Numbered from the stretch's first letter, positions 44,789-52,352 are shown. The stretch is DNA of 64,000 nucleotides from Nocardia sp. NBC_01503 (GCF_036327755.1 NZ_CP109596.1:7936001-8000000); one strand, 5' to 3'. Made by a program: numbers and translations. Notes: generated by a model not told the origin, from the sequence alone.

Positions 44789-44927
44789 GATTCACCTCTA
44801 TGTTCTGTGCTCCCTCGGCTTGCCGAGGAGGGCCGCCCCATCGATCGGCCCGGACAGAACATATCCCCGCCAGGTTAGCTCCGCATCACATTCGCATCAT
44901 TCATGTGACATCGCAACAAACGAAAGC

Positions 44928-44984
44928 GCCCCTCGTGTTACTCGCGAGTTAATTGCGCTAGCGCATTCGCGGCAACAGAGGGGC
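44928..44984 (-). terminator. pdtaR terminator
   Basis: Outer arms GCCCCTC and GAGGGGC, with inner TGTT/AACA and TTGCGC/GCGCA pairings, form an extended hairpin starting 20 nt beyond the pdtaR stop. Confidence 0.7.
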
Positions 44985-45003
44985 AACGCTCCGGCGAGCG
45001 ATG

Positions 45004-45627
45004 TTACTTGGGAGCGAGATTCTCCAGCACTACCTCCGCGACCGCCTTCATCGTGGTGCGACGGTCCATTGCGGTGCGCTGAATCCACTTGAATGCCTGC
45101 GGTTCCGAGAGGCCCTGGGTCTGCATGAGCACACCCTTGGCACGCTCCACCAGCTTGCGCGTTTCCAGGCGATCGGTCAGATTCGCGACTTCGCTCTCCA
45201 ACGCGGCGATCTCGTGGAAGCGGCTGGCGGCCAATTCGATGGCCGGAACCAGATCGGACTTGGTGAACGGCTTCACCAGGTACGCCATCGCGCCCGCGTC
45301 GCGTGCCCGCTCGACCAGGTCGCGCTGGCTGAAGGCGGTCAGAATGACCACCGGCGCAAGGCGTTTCGAGGCGATCTCGGCCGCGGCGTCGATACCGTCG
45401 CGGCGCGGCATCTTCACGTCCATGATCACCAGATCCGGACGCATCTCCTCGGCGAGGTCCACGGCCTGCTGGCCGTCCCCCGCCTCACCCACCACGTGAT
45501 AGCCCTCCTCGGAGAGCATCTCCACCAGGTCCATCCGGATGAGCGCCTCGTCCTCGGCAACCACCACCCGCTTGGGGGCCGATGCCGCCGCATCCTTCTT
45601 CGAACCGCCCCCTGCTGTCGTTCCCAT
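45004..45627 (-). CDS. pdtaR: ANTAR-domain response regulator PdtaR
   Basis: This 207-residue antitermination regulator is orthologous to M. tuberculosis Rv1626. Its receiver domain (about residues 20-135) has acidic pocket AEDEALIRMD, phospho-acceptor Asp in VIMDVKMPRRDG (about 70) and Lys in YLVKPFTKSDLV. The C-terminal ANTAR RNA-binding domain (about 145-205) has RKLVERAKGVLMQTQGLSEP then AFKWIQRTAMDRRTTM. The partner kinase PdtaS is not in the window. ATG 45627 with AGGGG upstream gives the mycobacterial length. Confidence 0.95.
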   Translation of the reverse strand: MGTTAGGGSKKDAAASAPKRVVVAEDEALIRMDLVEMLSEEGYHVVGEAGDGQQAVDLAEEMRPDLVIMDVKMPRRDGIDAAAEIASKRLAPVVILTAFSQRDLVERARDAGAMAYLVKPFTKSDLVPAIELAASRFHEIAALESEVANLTDRLETRKLVERAKGVLMQTQGLSEPQAFKWIQRTAMDRRTTMKAVAEVVLENLAPK

Positions 45628-45858
45628 AGATGAACCCCTGTCGCTCCGATACCAACACCCGACGTACATCGGTCCGAAGCCACCCTCGACGGATCGGCAC
45701 GTACCCGAGTACCCAAAGAGTACCGTCCGCCCCCGCTCACAACCCACGTACCCAGCGCAAACCGACCAGTATCACAACCGTGTCGTTCTCACCTCCGATC
45801 CCGCGCGCCCCGGTTAGGCTTTCCGCCACCCCACCCGCTATGCTCTCCAACGCGGTGC

Positions 45859-45945
45859 GCCGAGTTGGCGGAATAGGCAGACGCGACGGTCTCAAAAACC
45901 GTTGTCCGAAAGGACGTGTGGGTTCGATTCCCACACTCGGCACCA
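45859..45945 (+). tRNA. tRNA-Leu (anticodon CAA)
   Basis: This 87-nt class II tRNA has acceptor stem GCCGAGT/ACTCGGC, anticodon stem ACGGT/ACCGT with loop CTCAAAA (anticodon CAA), a long variable arm (TGTCCGAAAGGACG), a T-arm with GTTCGATTC and an encoded CCA end. A rho-independent terminator follows. The adjoining 46-53 kb region is accessory in character. Confidence 0.96.
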
Positions 45946-45947
45946 CA

Positions 45948-45979
45948 GGGGTCTCCCGGATTTTCCGGGAGGCCCCTTT
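45948..45979 (+). terminator. Terminator of tRNA-Leu
   Basis: GGGG-CTCCCGG and CCGGGAG-CCCC form a hairpin with a TTT tail directly after the tRNA. Confidence 0.85.
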
Positions 45980-46047
45980 CACATTTCACGGCCGCCCCCC
46001 GAGTCCTGCTCGCGGATCGCCCGAACCCCGAAGCCGGACAACATCCT

Positions 46048-46260
46048 TCACTCCCCCGACGATGAAAGACCGCTCTCCAGATACTCTCTGGCGGCTCGCT
46101 TGCGCGGACACGGGGGCTCGCACGGGGCATGAATCCGCAAAATGCCTTCGGCGCGTTCACGACCGATCGAGTAGACGTAGCCCTTCTCGCAGTCGTCGTG
46201 GACCCAGGACGAACCATCGCCGTCTCGCATCGACCCCGAAATCCGCTCGCTCCCCATCAT
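46048..46260 (-). CDS. Small Cys-containing hypothetical protein
   Basis: This 70-residue protein contains SSWVHDDCEKGYVYSIGRER, AEGILRIHAPCEPPCPRKRA and AREYLESG. The three Cys (one single, one CX3C) and His residues suggest metal binding or disulfides. ATG 46260 or 46257, preceded by GAGGGG. It is divergent from a GntR regulator; the operator-like repeats lie between the two. No family recognised, but composition and a good ribosome site argue for a real gene. Confidence 0.55.
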   Translation of the reverse strand: MMGSERISGSMRDGDGSSWVHDDCEKGYVYSIGRERAEGILRIHAPCEPPCPRKRAAREYLESGLSSSGE

Positions 46261-46310
46261 CCAACCCCTCGGGTCCCTCTGAGATTTCGAACCGATCAGA
46301 TGGGTAGATC

Positions 46311-46331
46311 GTATATGCACAGCCGTATATG
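46311..46331. promoter_or_regulatory. Operator-like repeat, copy 1
   Basis: GTATATG, CACAGCC, GTATATG: a 21-bp element repeated with two mismatches at 46377-46397. It lies between the divergent GntR and Cys-protein genes and is probably bound by the GntR regulator. Confidence 0.65.
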
Positions 46332-46376
46332 TTCAATGATGCTGCTAGGTAGAGCCGATCTATGGACGACCACCAA

Positions 46377-46397
46377 GTACATGCACAGCCGTGTATG
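46377..46397. promoter_or_regulatory. Operator-like repeat, copy 2
   Basis: GTACATG, CACAGCC, GTGTATG: 19 of 21 bases match copy 1, in the same orientation, 66 bp away. It lies 57 bp upstream of the GntR start, suggesting autoregulation, with copy 1 nearer the opposite gene. Confidence 0.65.
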
Positions 46398-46454
46398 CTA
46401 GCAATGACTCTCCATAAGAGATCGGCACGATCCTCGGCCGGAAGGACCCGAATC

Positions 46455-47147
46455 GTGAAGGACCCCGCGTACGTCGCGATCGCGGCGGACTACGCCCACC
46501 AGATCCGCAGCGGCTCACTGCCTGCCGGAACGCAGCTGCGGAGTCTCAACGAGATGGTCGAACGGCACAAGGTTTCGAAGATCGTGATCATCGAGGCCAT
46601 TCGCCTACTGGAGAGGCAGGGACTCGTTCGCACTGTCCCGAGTCGGGGCACGTTTGTGACCGATCATCCCAACCTCGTCCGGATTGCCCCCGAACGCCAA
46701 ATGGAAGACCCCGAAGACACTTTCAGACACGAATCCGGCGGCGATATCCGGATTGAGCGCGAGAGCGAGCGCATGCGCGCTACCCAGGAGTTGGCCGATG
46801 CGTTCGCGATAGACCAGGGCTCGGAGCTGATGCACGTCATCACTCGCGCCCTGGAAAACGGGCGACCGATCTCCATCTCGGACACTTACCGGCCGGTCGG
46901 CGTTCCAGACATCTCAGCGGCACTCTTCCTCGAAGAAAGCGTCGCTGATCGACTCCCGTCCAGCTCGCACGGCGAATGGCTTCGGACACCGACGGGCGGT
47001 CTCGTCAAAGCGGTACGTCAGCGCTACCTCGGAACCGATGATCAGGTGCTGATGATCTCGGACATCTCCTACCCCCATGACCGCTACGACGCGTTCGTCT
47101 CCAGGATGGCGCTCACCAATCCTCCGAAGCAGTCGCGGGCGGAGTGA
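46455..47147 (+). CDS. GntR-family regulator with UTRA domain
   Basis: This 230-residue regulator has an N-terminal winged HTH: AIAADYAHQIRSGSLPAGTQ, then VSKIVIIEAIRLLERQGLVR and VPSRGTFVTD. The C-terminal UTRA-like ligand domain (about 85-225) contains SELMHVITRALENGRPISIS and VKAVRQRYLGTDDQVLMISD. GTG 46455 has GGAAGGA 8 nt upstream and starts at the usual distance from the HTH. KorSA-type GntR regulators of integrative elements have a similar form, but none of the plasmid functions are present. Probably controls itself and the divergent Cys-protein gene. Confidence 0.85.
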   Translation: MKDPAYVAIAADYAHQIRSGSLPAGTQLRSLNEMVERHKVSKIVIIEAIRLLERQGLVRTVPSRGTFVTDHPNLVRIAPERQMEDPEDTFRHESGGDIRIERESERMRATQELADAFAIDQGSELMHVITRALENGRPISISDTYRPVGVPDISAALFLEESVADRLPSSSHGEWLRTPTGGLVKAVRQRYLGTDDQVLMISDISYPHDRYDAFVSRMALTNPPKQSRAE

Positions 47148-47155
47148 ATCGGCGC

Positions 47156-47992
47156 TCAGCGGCGAACCCAGCCCTGAGCGATATCCGACAAGTTCCACCA
47201 CGAAACGTACTGGGAGTCTTGCGATTCCAGCTGCCAGCCGGACGCGAGCGCGTCGAAGAAGGCGGCGTCGCCGGTCTTTCCGCCCTTCGGTTCGCCGATG
47301 AATACCAGTTGCTCGCCGCCGGAGCGTTCGAACTCCGCCAGCGCTTGTGAGGCCATCGTGCTGCCCCACCCGGGCGGCCAGCACAGAAACAACACGTGAT
47401 CAGAGCGATCACCGATTCGGGTCGAGGATGCCGCGAGGTCGCCCACCGGATACCAGACATCCCGCTGACCGGCAGCGCCCGGAAACGAGAGGTTCTCCAC
47501 TCGGTCCGGTGGCTCCGAATCGTAGGCGTCGACCGTCAGCCCCTGCTCGGCAAGCTGCGCGGCCCAATACCCGCGCCCCGCACCGAGTTCCACGAGGGGC
47601 CGACCCTCACAGAAATCGGAAATCCAGGTGAGTGTCTCCGGTCCCGGGATGGCGTAGGCGTAGACGACTTGCAGAATCGTCTGTGCGTACCCGAGCCGTG
47701 CACTCCCGTTGGGTCGACCGCCATCGGCCCGAAGGTTGCCGTCGCGATTGGACACCGATGGACCGACAATGTCCCAGTAGGGATTCCCGCTCACCGACGG
47801 GCCGCCCGTCATGAAATGCACGAACCGAAGATCAAACGCGCTGTCCGCCTGGGCATTCCCACTGCCGGGCAGCATCGGCGCGGTCTCGAGGTAGTCCGCT
47901 ACCTTCGGAAACGTGGACCGAAGACCCTGCACATCGTCCAGCAACGCGGCCAGTTCATCACGGCGTTCCGCGGTCAGCACCAGATCGGCCAT
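47156..47992 (-). CDS. SAM-dependent methyltransferase-like protein
   Basis: This 278-residue protein has motif I RPLVELGAGRGYWAAQLAEQ (about residue 133) and the acidic loop VDAYDSEPPD of class I methyltransferases, then VLFLCWPPGWGSTMASQALA (a PP motif near the catalytic loop). An N-terminal helical extension of about 120 residues includes FDLRFVHFMTGG. ATG 47992 with GGGG further upstream. Convergent with the GntR gene (8-nt gap) and divergent from the YdcF-like gene. Substrate unknown. Confidence 0.75.
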   Translation of the reverse strand: MADLVLTAERRDELAALLDDVQGLRSTFPKVADYLETAPMLPGSGNAQADSAFDLRFVHFMTGGPSVSGNPYWDIVGPSVSNRDGNLRADGGRPNGSARLGYAQTILQVVYAYAIPGPETLTWISDFCEGRPLVELGAGRGYWAAQLAEQGLTVDAYDSEPPDRVENLSFPGAAGQRDVWYPVGDLAASSTRIGDRSDHVLFLCWPPGWGSTMASQALAEFERSGGEQLVFIGEPKGGKTGDAAFFDALASGWQLESQDSQYVSWWNLSDIAQGWVRR

Positions 47993-48110
47993 GGAATCAT
48001 TTTCCCCGGCATCAACATGTCTCGCGAGATATTCGCGACGGTCACCATGTTCGACGTACCCTCCGTCGGGACTCAACACGGCCTTGGTACTGCCCGAGCA
48101 AGGAGATCCC

Positions 48111-48782
48111 GTGCAGACAGTGACCGTTCCTCCGGAGCTCCGCGACGATGTCGAAACGCTGTGGGACTACAGCCAAATGCACCATGAGCCGCGGGCGGTG
48201 GATCTCGGAATCGGCCTCGGAAGCCATGACCGGGACGTGCCCGTCTACACCTCCGAGCTTTATCACCGTGGATTGTTCCCGAAGATCGTGTTCACCGGAG
48301 CCAATGCGCCCAGCACTGTCGATCAGTTCCCGCGGGGCGAGGCGGTGCACTTCCGCGAACGCGCACTCGAGCTCGGCGTGCCGGACAGCGCGATCCTGGT
48401 GGAGCCCAGGGCTACGAATACCGGCGAGAACGTCGACTTCACCCGGGCACTCATCGAGGGTCACAAGGACTCGAGCCGAATCCGGTCCGTGATGCTGATC
48501 TCTCGCCCATACCAACAGCGGCGGAGCTATGCGATCTGCCGAAAGCGTTGGCCCGAAGTCGAAGTGACGTGTGCGTCGCGCCCGCTCCCCCTCGACGAGT
48601 ACATCAACCACATCGGCGACCTTGCTCGCGTCATCAACATGCTGGTCGGCGACACTCAACGACTCTGGGTCTACCCCGCCAATGGTTGGGCCATCGCGCA
48701 AGCAATACCCGAGGCCGTGCGAAAAGCCTTCTCGCACTTGGTAGACGCCGGATTCGATCGGCGGTTGCTCCCGGAGCGATGA
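48111..48782 (+). CDS. YdcF-like DUF218 protein
   Basis: This 223-residue protein of the DUF218 Rossmann-like family has GIGLGSHDRDVPVYTSELYH (about residue 33), KIVFTGANAPSTVD, and the family hallmark ATNTGENVDFTRALI (about 101-115), then LISRPYQQRRSYAICRKRW. E. coli YdcF binds S-adenosylmethionine; the activity of this family branch is unknown. GTG 48111 has AAGGAG 5 nt upstream. Its last 63 bp recur in diverged form at 49750-49809. Confidence 0.85.
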   Translation: MQTVTVPPELRDDVETLWDYSQMHHEPRAVDLGIGLGSHDRDVPVYTSELYHRGLFPKIVFTGANAPSTVDQFPRGEAVHFRERALELGVPDSAILVEPRATNTGENVDFTRALIEGHKDSSRIRSVMLISRPYQQRRSYAICRKRWPEVEVTCASRPLPLDEYINHIGDLARVINMLVGDTQRLWVYPANGWAIAQAIPEAVRKAFSHLVDAGFDRRLLPER

Positions 48783-48831
48783 GCATCGGCCGTGCAGATG
48801 AGAGGCGCCGTTATTGCTATAGCGTGGAACG

Positions 48832-49746
48832 GTGTCCAGGGTTTCCGAGGTGGTGGGTGAAGTGGCACGCCGTCTCGCTCGCGCCTTTGGACACTTCGCC
48901 GAGCGTGATGGGGCCTCGATTCGGCGTCCTGCCGACGCGATCGCTGGGCACGCCAGAGCAGTCGGGGGCATGGACCATCAGATCGGGAGGACGATCGATC
49001 GTGCGGGCGAGGCCGATCGTGCGGTGGGTCGGACCGAGCGCGGTGGTCGTGCAAGGACCAATGGACCCGATCTTTCGTCGGTGCCGGGCGTGGACGAACT
49101 GCTGAGGGTGACCACCCTGGACAACCGGCGACTTCGTGAGCGACTGTCCGGGTTGGAACAGCAGTACGGTAGCCATCGCCTGCGGATAACCGACGCGGCC
49201 TACTTCGGCCCCAAGGGTTCCGGCGGTCCCGCAGTCAGTGGCTTCAGGTTCAACGGCGAGATCATCGATGGCGCTGGGAAGCGCGTCGGCAGACTCGAAC
49301 GGCACATTCTCACCGAGGACGGCCGGACAGTCGCATTCAACGCTCATATGTGGCTGGAACCGTCGGGTCGTGGCCAGGGCTTTTCGAAAGCCTTCACCGG
49401 CGCGATAAACGACTACTACCGCCGGTCGGGTGTCGACCGAATCAAGATCTTCGCCGTTCAAGATGGCTCCGTCGCCTGGGCTCGGGCAGGTTTCGACTTC
49501 GACCGGACTCCGGAAAATCTGGCCCGGGCACTGTCCAGCATCAGGGAACGGGCCGCGGCGATCTCCCCCGATTGCTCGCGGGCGGATCGAAAACTACTCG
49601 GCGACATCATGAAACGATTCAAGGGGGCCGATGCGAGATATCCGACGCCCCGCGAACTCGTCGAATTGACAGGTGATGACCCTGAACTCGGCGTCGAACT
49701 GATGAAAGGCACATCCTGGCACGGCGTTCAAATGCTGCGCGGCTAG
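48832..49746 (+). CDS. GNAT-like protein with a variable N-terminal region, function unknown
   Basis: This 304-residue protein has a polar Arg-rich N-terminal half (residues 1-80), a short coiled segment (LDNRRLRERLSGLEQQYG) and a C-terminal part. The latter contains HMWLEPSGRGQGFSKAFTGA, resembling the acetyl-CoA pyrophosphate loop of GNAT acetyltransferases, followed by IKIFAVQDGSVAWARAGFDF. The last 70 residues are helical. GTG 48832 lies 8-10 nt after a TATAGC -10-like element, so it may be leaderless. I cannot name a family; an acetyltransferase toxin or effector is possible. A ydcF-end duplicate abuts its stop. Confidence 0.6.
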   Translation: MSRVSEVVGEVARRLARAFGHFAERDGASIRRPADAIAGHARAVGGMDHQIGRTIDRAGEADRAVGRTERGGRARTNGPDLSSVPGVDELLRVTTLDNRRLRERLSGLEQQYGSHRLRITDAAYFGPKGSGGPAVSGFRFNGEIIDGAGKRVGRLERHILTEDGRTVAFNAHMWLEPSGRGQGFSKAFTGAINDYYRRSGVDRIKIFAVQDGSVAWARAGFDFDRTPENLARALSSIRERAAAISPDCSRADRKLLGDIMKRFKGADARYPTPRELVELTGDDPELGVELMKGTSWHGVQMLRG

Positions 49747-49749
49747 GCG

Positions 49750-49809
49750 CGAAAAGCCTTCTCGCGCTTGGTAGTCGCCGAATACGATAGGCGACTGCTG
49801 CCCGAGTGA
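49750..49809 (+). pseudogene. Remnant of a ydcF-like gene 3' end
   Basis: The frame encodes RKAFSRLVVAEYDRRLLPE and a stop, 15 of 19 residues identical to the end of the YdcF-like protein (48720-48782); DNA identity is about 80% over 60 bp. No upstream part of the gene remains. It begins 4 nt after the GNAT-like gene's stop. Confidence 0.8.
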
Positions 49810-49830
49810 GCCGTCGAGAAGCGGGGTGGG

Positions 49831-50463
49831 TCAGAGTAATTGGATGGCGTAGTTGGCGGGGGCGAGGGTGCCGCTGAGGGCTACCGGGTTGTATTGGATG
49901 CGGAGGCGCTCGTCTACCGCGGCGTCGGTGGTTTCGTTGAGGTCGTAGTTGCGGTAGTAGGTGTCGAGGCCGGGGAGATTTTTGAAGATGGTGAAGCCGT
50001 TCATGGTGCCTGCGGCGAAGGTGTGGGAGCGGCCGGGGTCGATGGTGGTGTTGCCGATGCGCACCTTGCGGGTTTCGTGACGGTTGACCAGCTCGTTGTT
50101 GTGGAAGGTCAGTTGATGTGCGGATCTGCCGAGATTGTTGAAGGCGGTCGTCAGGATCAGTGCGCGGAAGCGGGCTTTCAGCACGCCGGTGACACTGCCG
50201 AGCAGCGCGGCCACATTGATCCCACCGGCGCCGACGGGTAGCGCACCATCACCCTGCGGGAGCGTGACGACGAATTGATTGCTGATGGTGCAAGTGAAGT
50301 TTCGATGCTGTCCGCCGCCGGTGCCGACGACGATCCGCAGATTCTGATGCCAGGAATAGTGATAGGGGTGGTTGCCGGGGATATTCGTGTACACGTTCTC
50401 CCGGGATGCCCGCGCCGATTCGTACACCGCGGCGGGTTGTCCGGCACTGAGGTGAGCGTCCAT
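49831..50463 (-). CDS. Hypothetical protein, probably beta-rich
   Basis: This 210-residue protein begins MDAHLSAGQPAAVYESARAS. It has alternating hydrophobic strands (NLRIVVGTGGGQHRNFTCTI, NQFVVTLPQGDG, HQLTFHNNELVNRHETRKVR) and a C-terminal TYYRNYDLNETTDAAVDERL. There is no signal peptide or recognised domain. ATG 50463 has GGGAGG 7 nt upstream, which strongly supports a real gene. It lies in the accessory stretch, on its own and in the same direction as the toxin-antitoxin-type operon downstream of it. Confidence 0.6.
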   Translation of the reverse strand: MDAHLSAGQPAAVYESARASRENVYTNIPGNHPYHYSWHQNLRIVVGTGGGQHRNFTCTISNQFVVTLPQGDGALPVGAGGINVAALLGSVTGVLKARFRALILTTAFNNLGRSAHQLTFHNNELVNRHETRKVRIGNTTIDPGRSHTFAAGTMNGFTIFKNLPGLDTYYRNYDLNETTDAAVDERLRIQYNPVALSGTLAPANYAIQLL

Positions 50464-50539
50464 GTGATGACCTCCCAAGACTCGAACCTCGAGACGTCCG
50501 ATGGTAGAAGCCCGCACCGCTCACCAACCCGAAAACCCG

Positions 50540-51280
50540 CTACTGACAACCTGATTGATGCATACCCTCGATGACGGCTTCGAGTTCGTCGCGGTCCCAG
50601 ACACCTTCGATGCCCGGCAGTGCCGTCAGATATTCGGAGACCCGGGTAGCGGGCCAGTCGAAGGTTCGATGGAGGCCGCTGGCGATCATCCCCAGATAAC
50701 GCGCGCTCGGGGCGCGAAGTTCGACGATGGCCGGGTCGCCGGGCGCGGTACAGGTCAGGATCGGATGGCCGTCGAGATCGCCCAGGTGGACCAGTGTTTC
50801 GTAACGGCCCGGCCCCAGCTCGTCCCGCCCGTCACGGAGTACCCGGGACAGATCCAGATCACCGTGCGCGGGCCTATGCATCTCCTGCGCCACCAGATCG
50901 GCGAATTGCCCCGCGGTGAGCAGATATCCGCGCGCGGCCGCGGTCCGCGGCCATCCGGCCGGGGCCTCGGGAGCGTAGAAAGCCATACCGCCACCCCAGA
51001 CGCCGGACTCCCCGCCGAAGTAGACCGAACCCGGCAGCATCAGCGGCCGAGTGCGCCTGGGCGGCCGCGAGTTTCGGAATCCGGAGTAGTTCCGCGTGGT
51101 CCCCGCCGGCACCCCACCCTCGAGGTAGAAGCGGAATCGCGACTCGAGCAGGTTCGAGCCATAGGCGGCATACCAGACCAGCGCGTCACCCGGCATCGGG
51201 CCATCCGCCCAATTCGATCCGAACCGGGCCGGAGTCGAAATCCTCTGCGGGGTAGTCGAGTTCGAGACGCCCGAACCCAT
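50540..51280 (-). CDS. Gamma-glutamylcyclotransferase-like (AIG2/GGCT fold) protein
   Basis: This 246-residue protein contains ALVWYAAYGSNLLESRFRFY (about residue 32): YGSNL is the substrate-binding signature of the GGCT/AIG2 fold, and PGSVYFGGESGVWGGGMAFY fits a following strand. GGCT enzymes cyclise gamma-glutamyl amines; the catalytic Glu could not be located with confidence. Its ATG overlaps the stop of the HTH gene (TGATG), making it the third gene of the toxin-HTH-GGCT operon. Confidence 0.65.
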   Translation of the reverse strand: MGSGVSNSTTPQRISTPARFGSNWADGPMPGDALVWYAAYGSNLLESRFRFYLEGGVPAGTTRNYSGFRNSRPPRRTRPLMLPGSVYFGGESGVWGGGMAFYAPEAPAGWPRTAAARGYLLTAGQFADLVAQEMHRPAHGDLDLSRVLRDGRDELGPGRYETLVHLGDLDGHPILTCTAPGDPAIVELRAPSARYLGMIASGLHRTFDWPATRVSEYLTALPGIEGVWDRDELEAVIEGMHQSGCQ

Positions 51281-51966
51281 CAGCTGCAAGATGTGCTTTC
51301 GTCGAATTTATCCGACGCGTCGATGTTGATCCGAAGATCTTGAACCATCCGTTCGAGCATTTTCTCCCACCCGGGCGTTCCGTCGCCGACGGTGTGAATC
51401 GCTGTCCGCAGTGCGGTTACTCCCAATTGGCTGGCAGACAACGCATCTTCGGCCTCGACACTGAGACGGACCAGCACCGCCGCATTGTCGGGATACTCCG
51501 CTGTGACTTCGTGTATCCGATCGAGCGCGCGCAGTTCCTCGAGCACCTTCTGCATTCGGAGCTTCACAAGATCACGATTGCGATCGCCGCCGGTTCGGAC
51601 GAGCACGTGAAAGCCAAGTATCCAACGTCGAGTCAACGGCGCGACCCCATTGTCGACCTCCCTGACCACGCGTGTACCGACCCGTTCGGAGGCAGCATCC
51701 ATATCTACCGCTTCGGTCGAATCGAGATCGATCCCATAGCCGAGCGCATGCATCATCTGCGCAAGACTTCGGAGGGTGAGGTTTCGCCGGCCGCTCAGTC
51801 GTTGACTGATCTCGGTTGGGCGAACGCCCAATCGATCCGCCAGTTCCTTCTTGCTGACCCCTCGGGCGTTCAAGGCTTCGTGGACCATCTCCGTGGCCGC
51901 CAGCACAAGGCGCTCCTCGGCGACGAGCGCTTCAGCTTCGGAACCGCGTCGGAACCATGTGTTCAT
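51280..51966 (-). CDS. XRE-family HTH protein (antitoxin-like) with a long C-terminal domain
   Basis: This 228-residue protein has an XRE HTH at about residues 25-85: ALNARGVSKKELADRLGVRP then TEISQRLSGRRNLTLRSLAQ and MMHALGYGIDL. The C-terminal domain of about 120 residues (FHVLVRTGGDRNRDLVKLRM, AAVLVRLSVEAEDALSASQL) looks alpha/beta and is not part of usual HigA antitoxins. ATG 51966 overlaps the toxin gene's TGA and has AAGGAGG upstream. It likely neutralises the toxin and binds the 52335-52352 palindrome. Confidence 0.8.
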   Translation of the reverse strand: MNTWFRRGSEAEALVAEERLVLAATEMVHEALNARGVSKKELADRLGVRPTEISQRLSGRRNLTLRSLAQMMHALGYGIDLDSTEAVDMDAASERVGTRVVREVDNGVAPLTRRWILGFHVLVRTGGDRNRDLVKLRMQKVLEELRALDRIHEVTAEYPDNAAVLVRLSVEAEDALSASQLGVTALRTAIHTVGDGTPGWEKMLERMVQDLRINIDASDKFDESTSCS

Positions 51967-52329
51967 TGGGTGTGCGCCTCCTTCCAAATCTCGATTGCTT
52001 TCGCCGCCTGAACGCATACCCTCCGATCAGGAGGCTTCTTTTCGCCATGTGTCGCAACCCAGTCTCGGTGTCGCCGCACAACATATAAGCGGTGGCCAGA
52101 CCTTGTCTTGATCTCGAAAACAGGGGGATCGACAGGGCATTGCAGTTGCCGCATCTCCTCCGGGCTCCGGGCTCCGGAGGTAACCAATAGTGGTGAGGCG
52201 TTCGAAGCGGGCATAGAACTGGGCTTGGGTCTTCCGATCTCGGCTTGCCAACCACTCACGAGCCTGACAGGCATCTTCGACGACAACGCCGTACAACGTC
52301 AGTTCCGAGCCTTCATGCAACACCTCCAA
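51963..52329 (-). pseudogene. RelE/HigB (Gp49-like) toxin gene, frameshifted by a 7-bp tandem duplication
   Basis: Two overlapping frames give one toxin-like protein. The first reads LTLYGVVVEDACQAREWLAS and FYARFERLTTIGYLRSPE; the second continues EEMRQLQCPVDPPVFEIKTR and RLYVVRRHRDWVATHGEKKP to a stop at 51963. The break lies where the 7-mer CGGAGCC is present twice in tandem (about 52170-52185). Removing one copy restores a continuous frame of about 119 residues (LRSPEEMRQ). Start TTG 52329 or GTG 52323. The stop overlaps the antitoxin ATG. As written, no full-length toxin can be made without slippage. Confidence 0.8.
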
Positions 52330-52334
52330 CCGGA

Positions 52335-52352
52335 GTGAAGTCGTAACTTCAC
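52335..52352. promoter_or_regulatory. Palindromic operator of the toxin-antitoxin operon
   Basis: GTGAAGT-N4-ACTTCAC is a perfect 7-bp dyad immediately upstream of the toxin start, the usual position for an autoregulatory antitoxin site. Confidence 0.65.
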
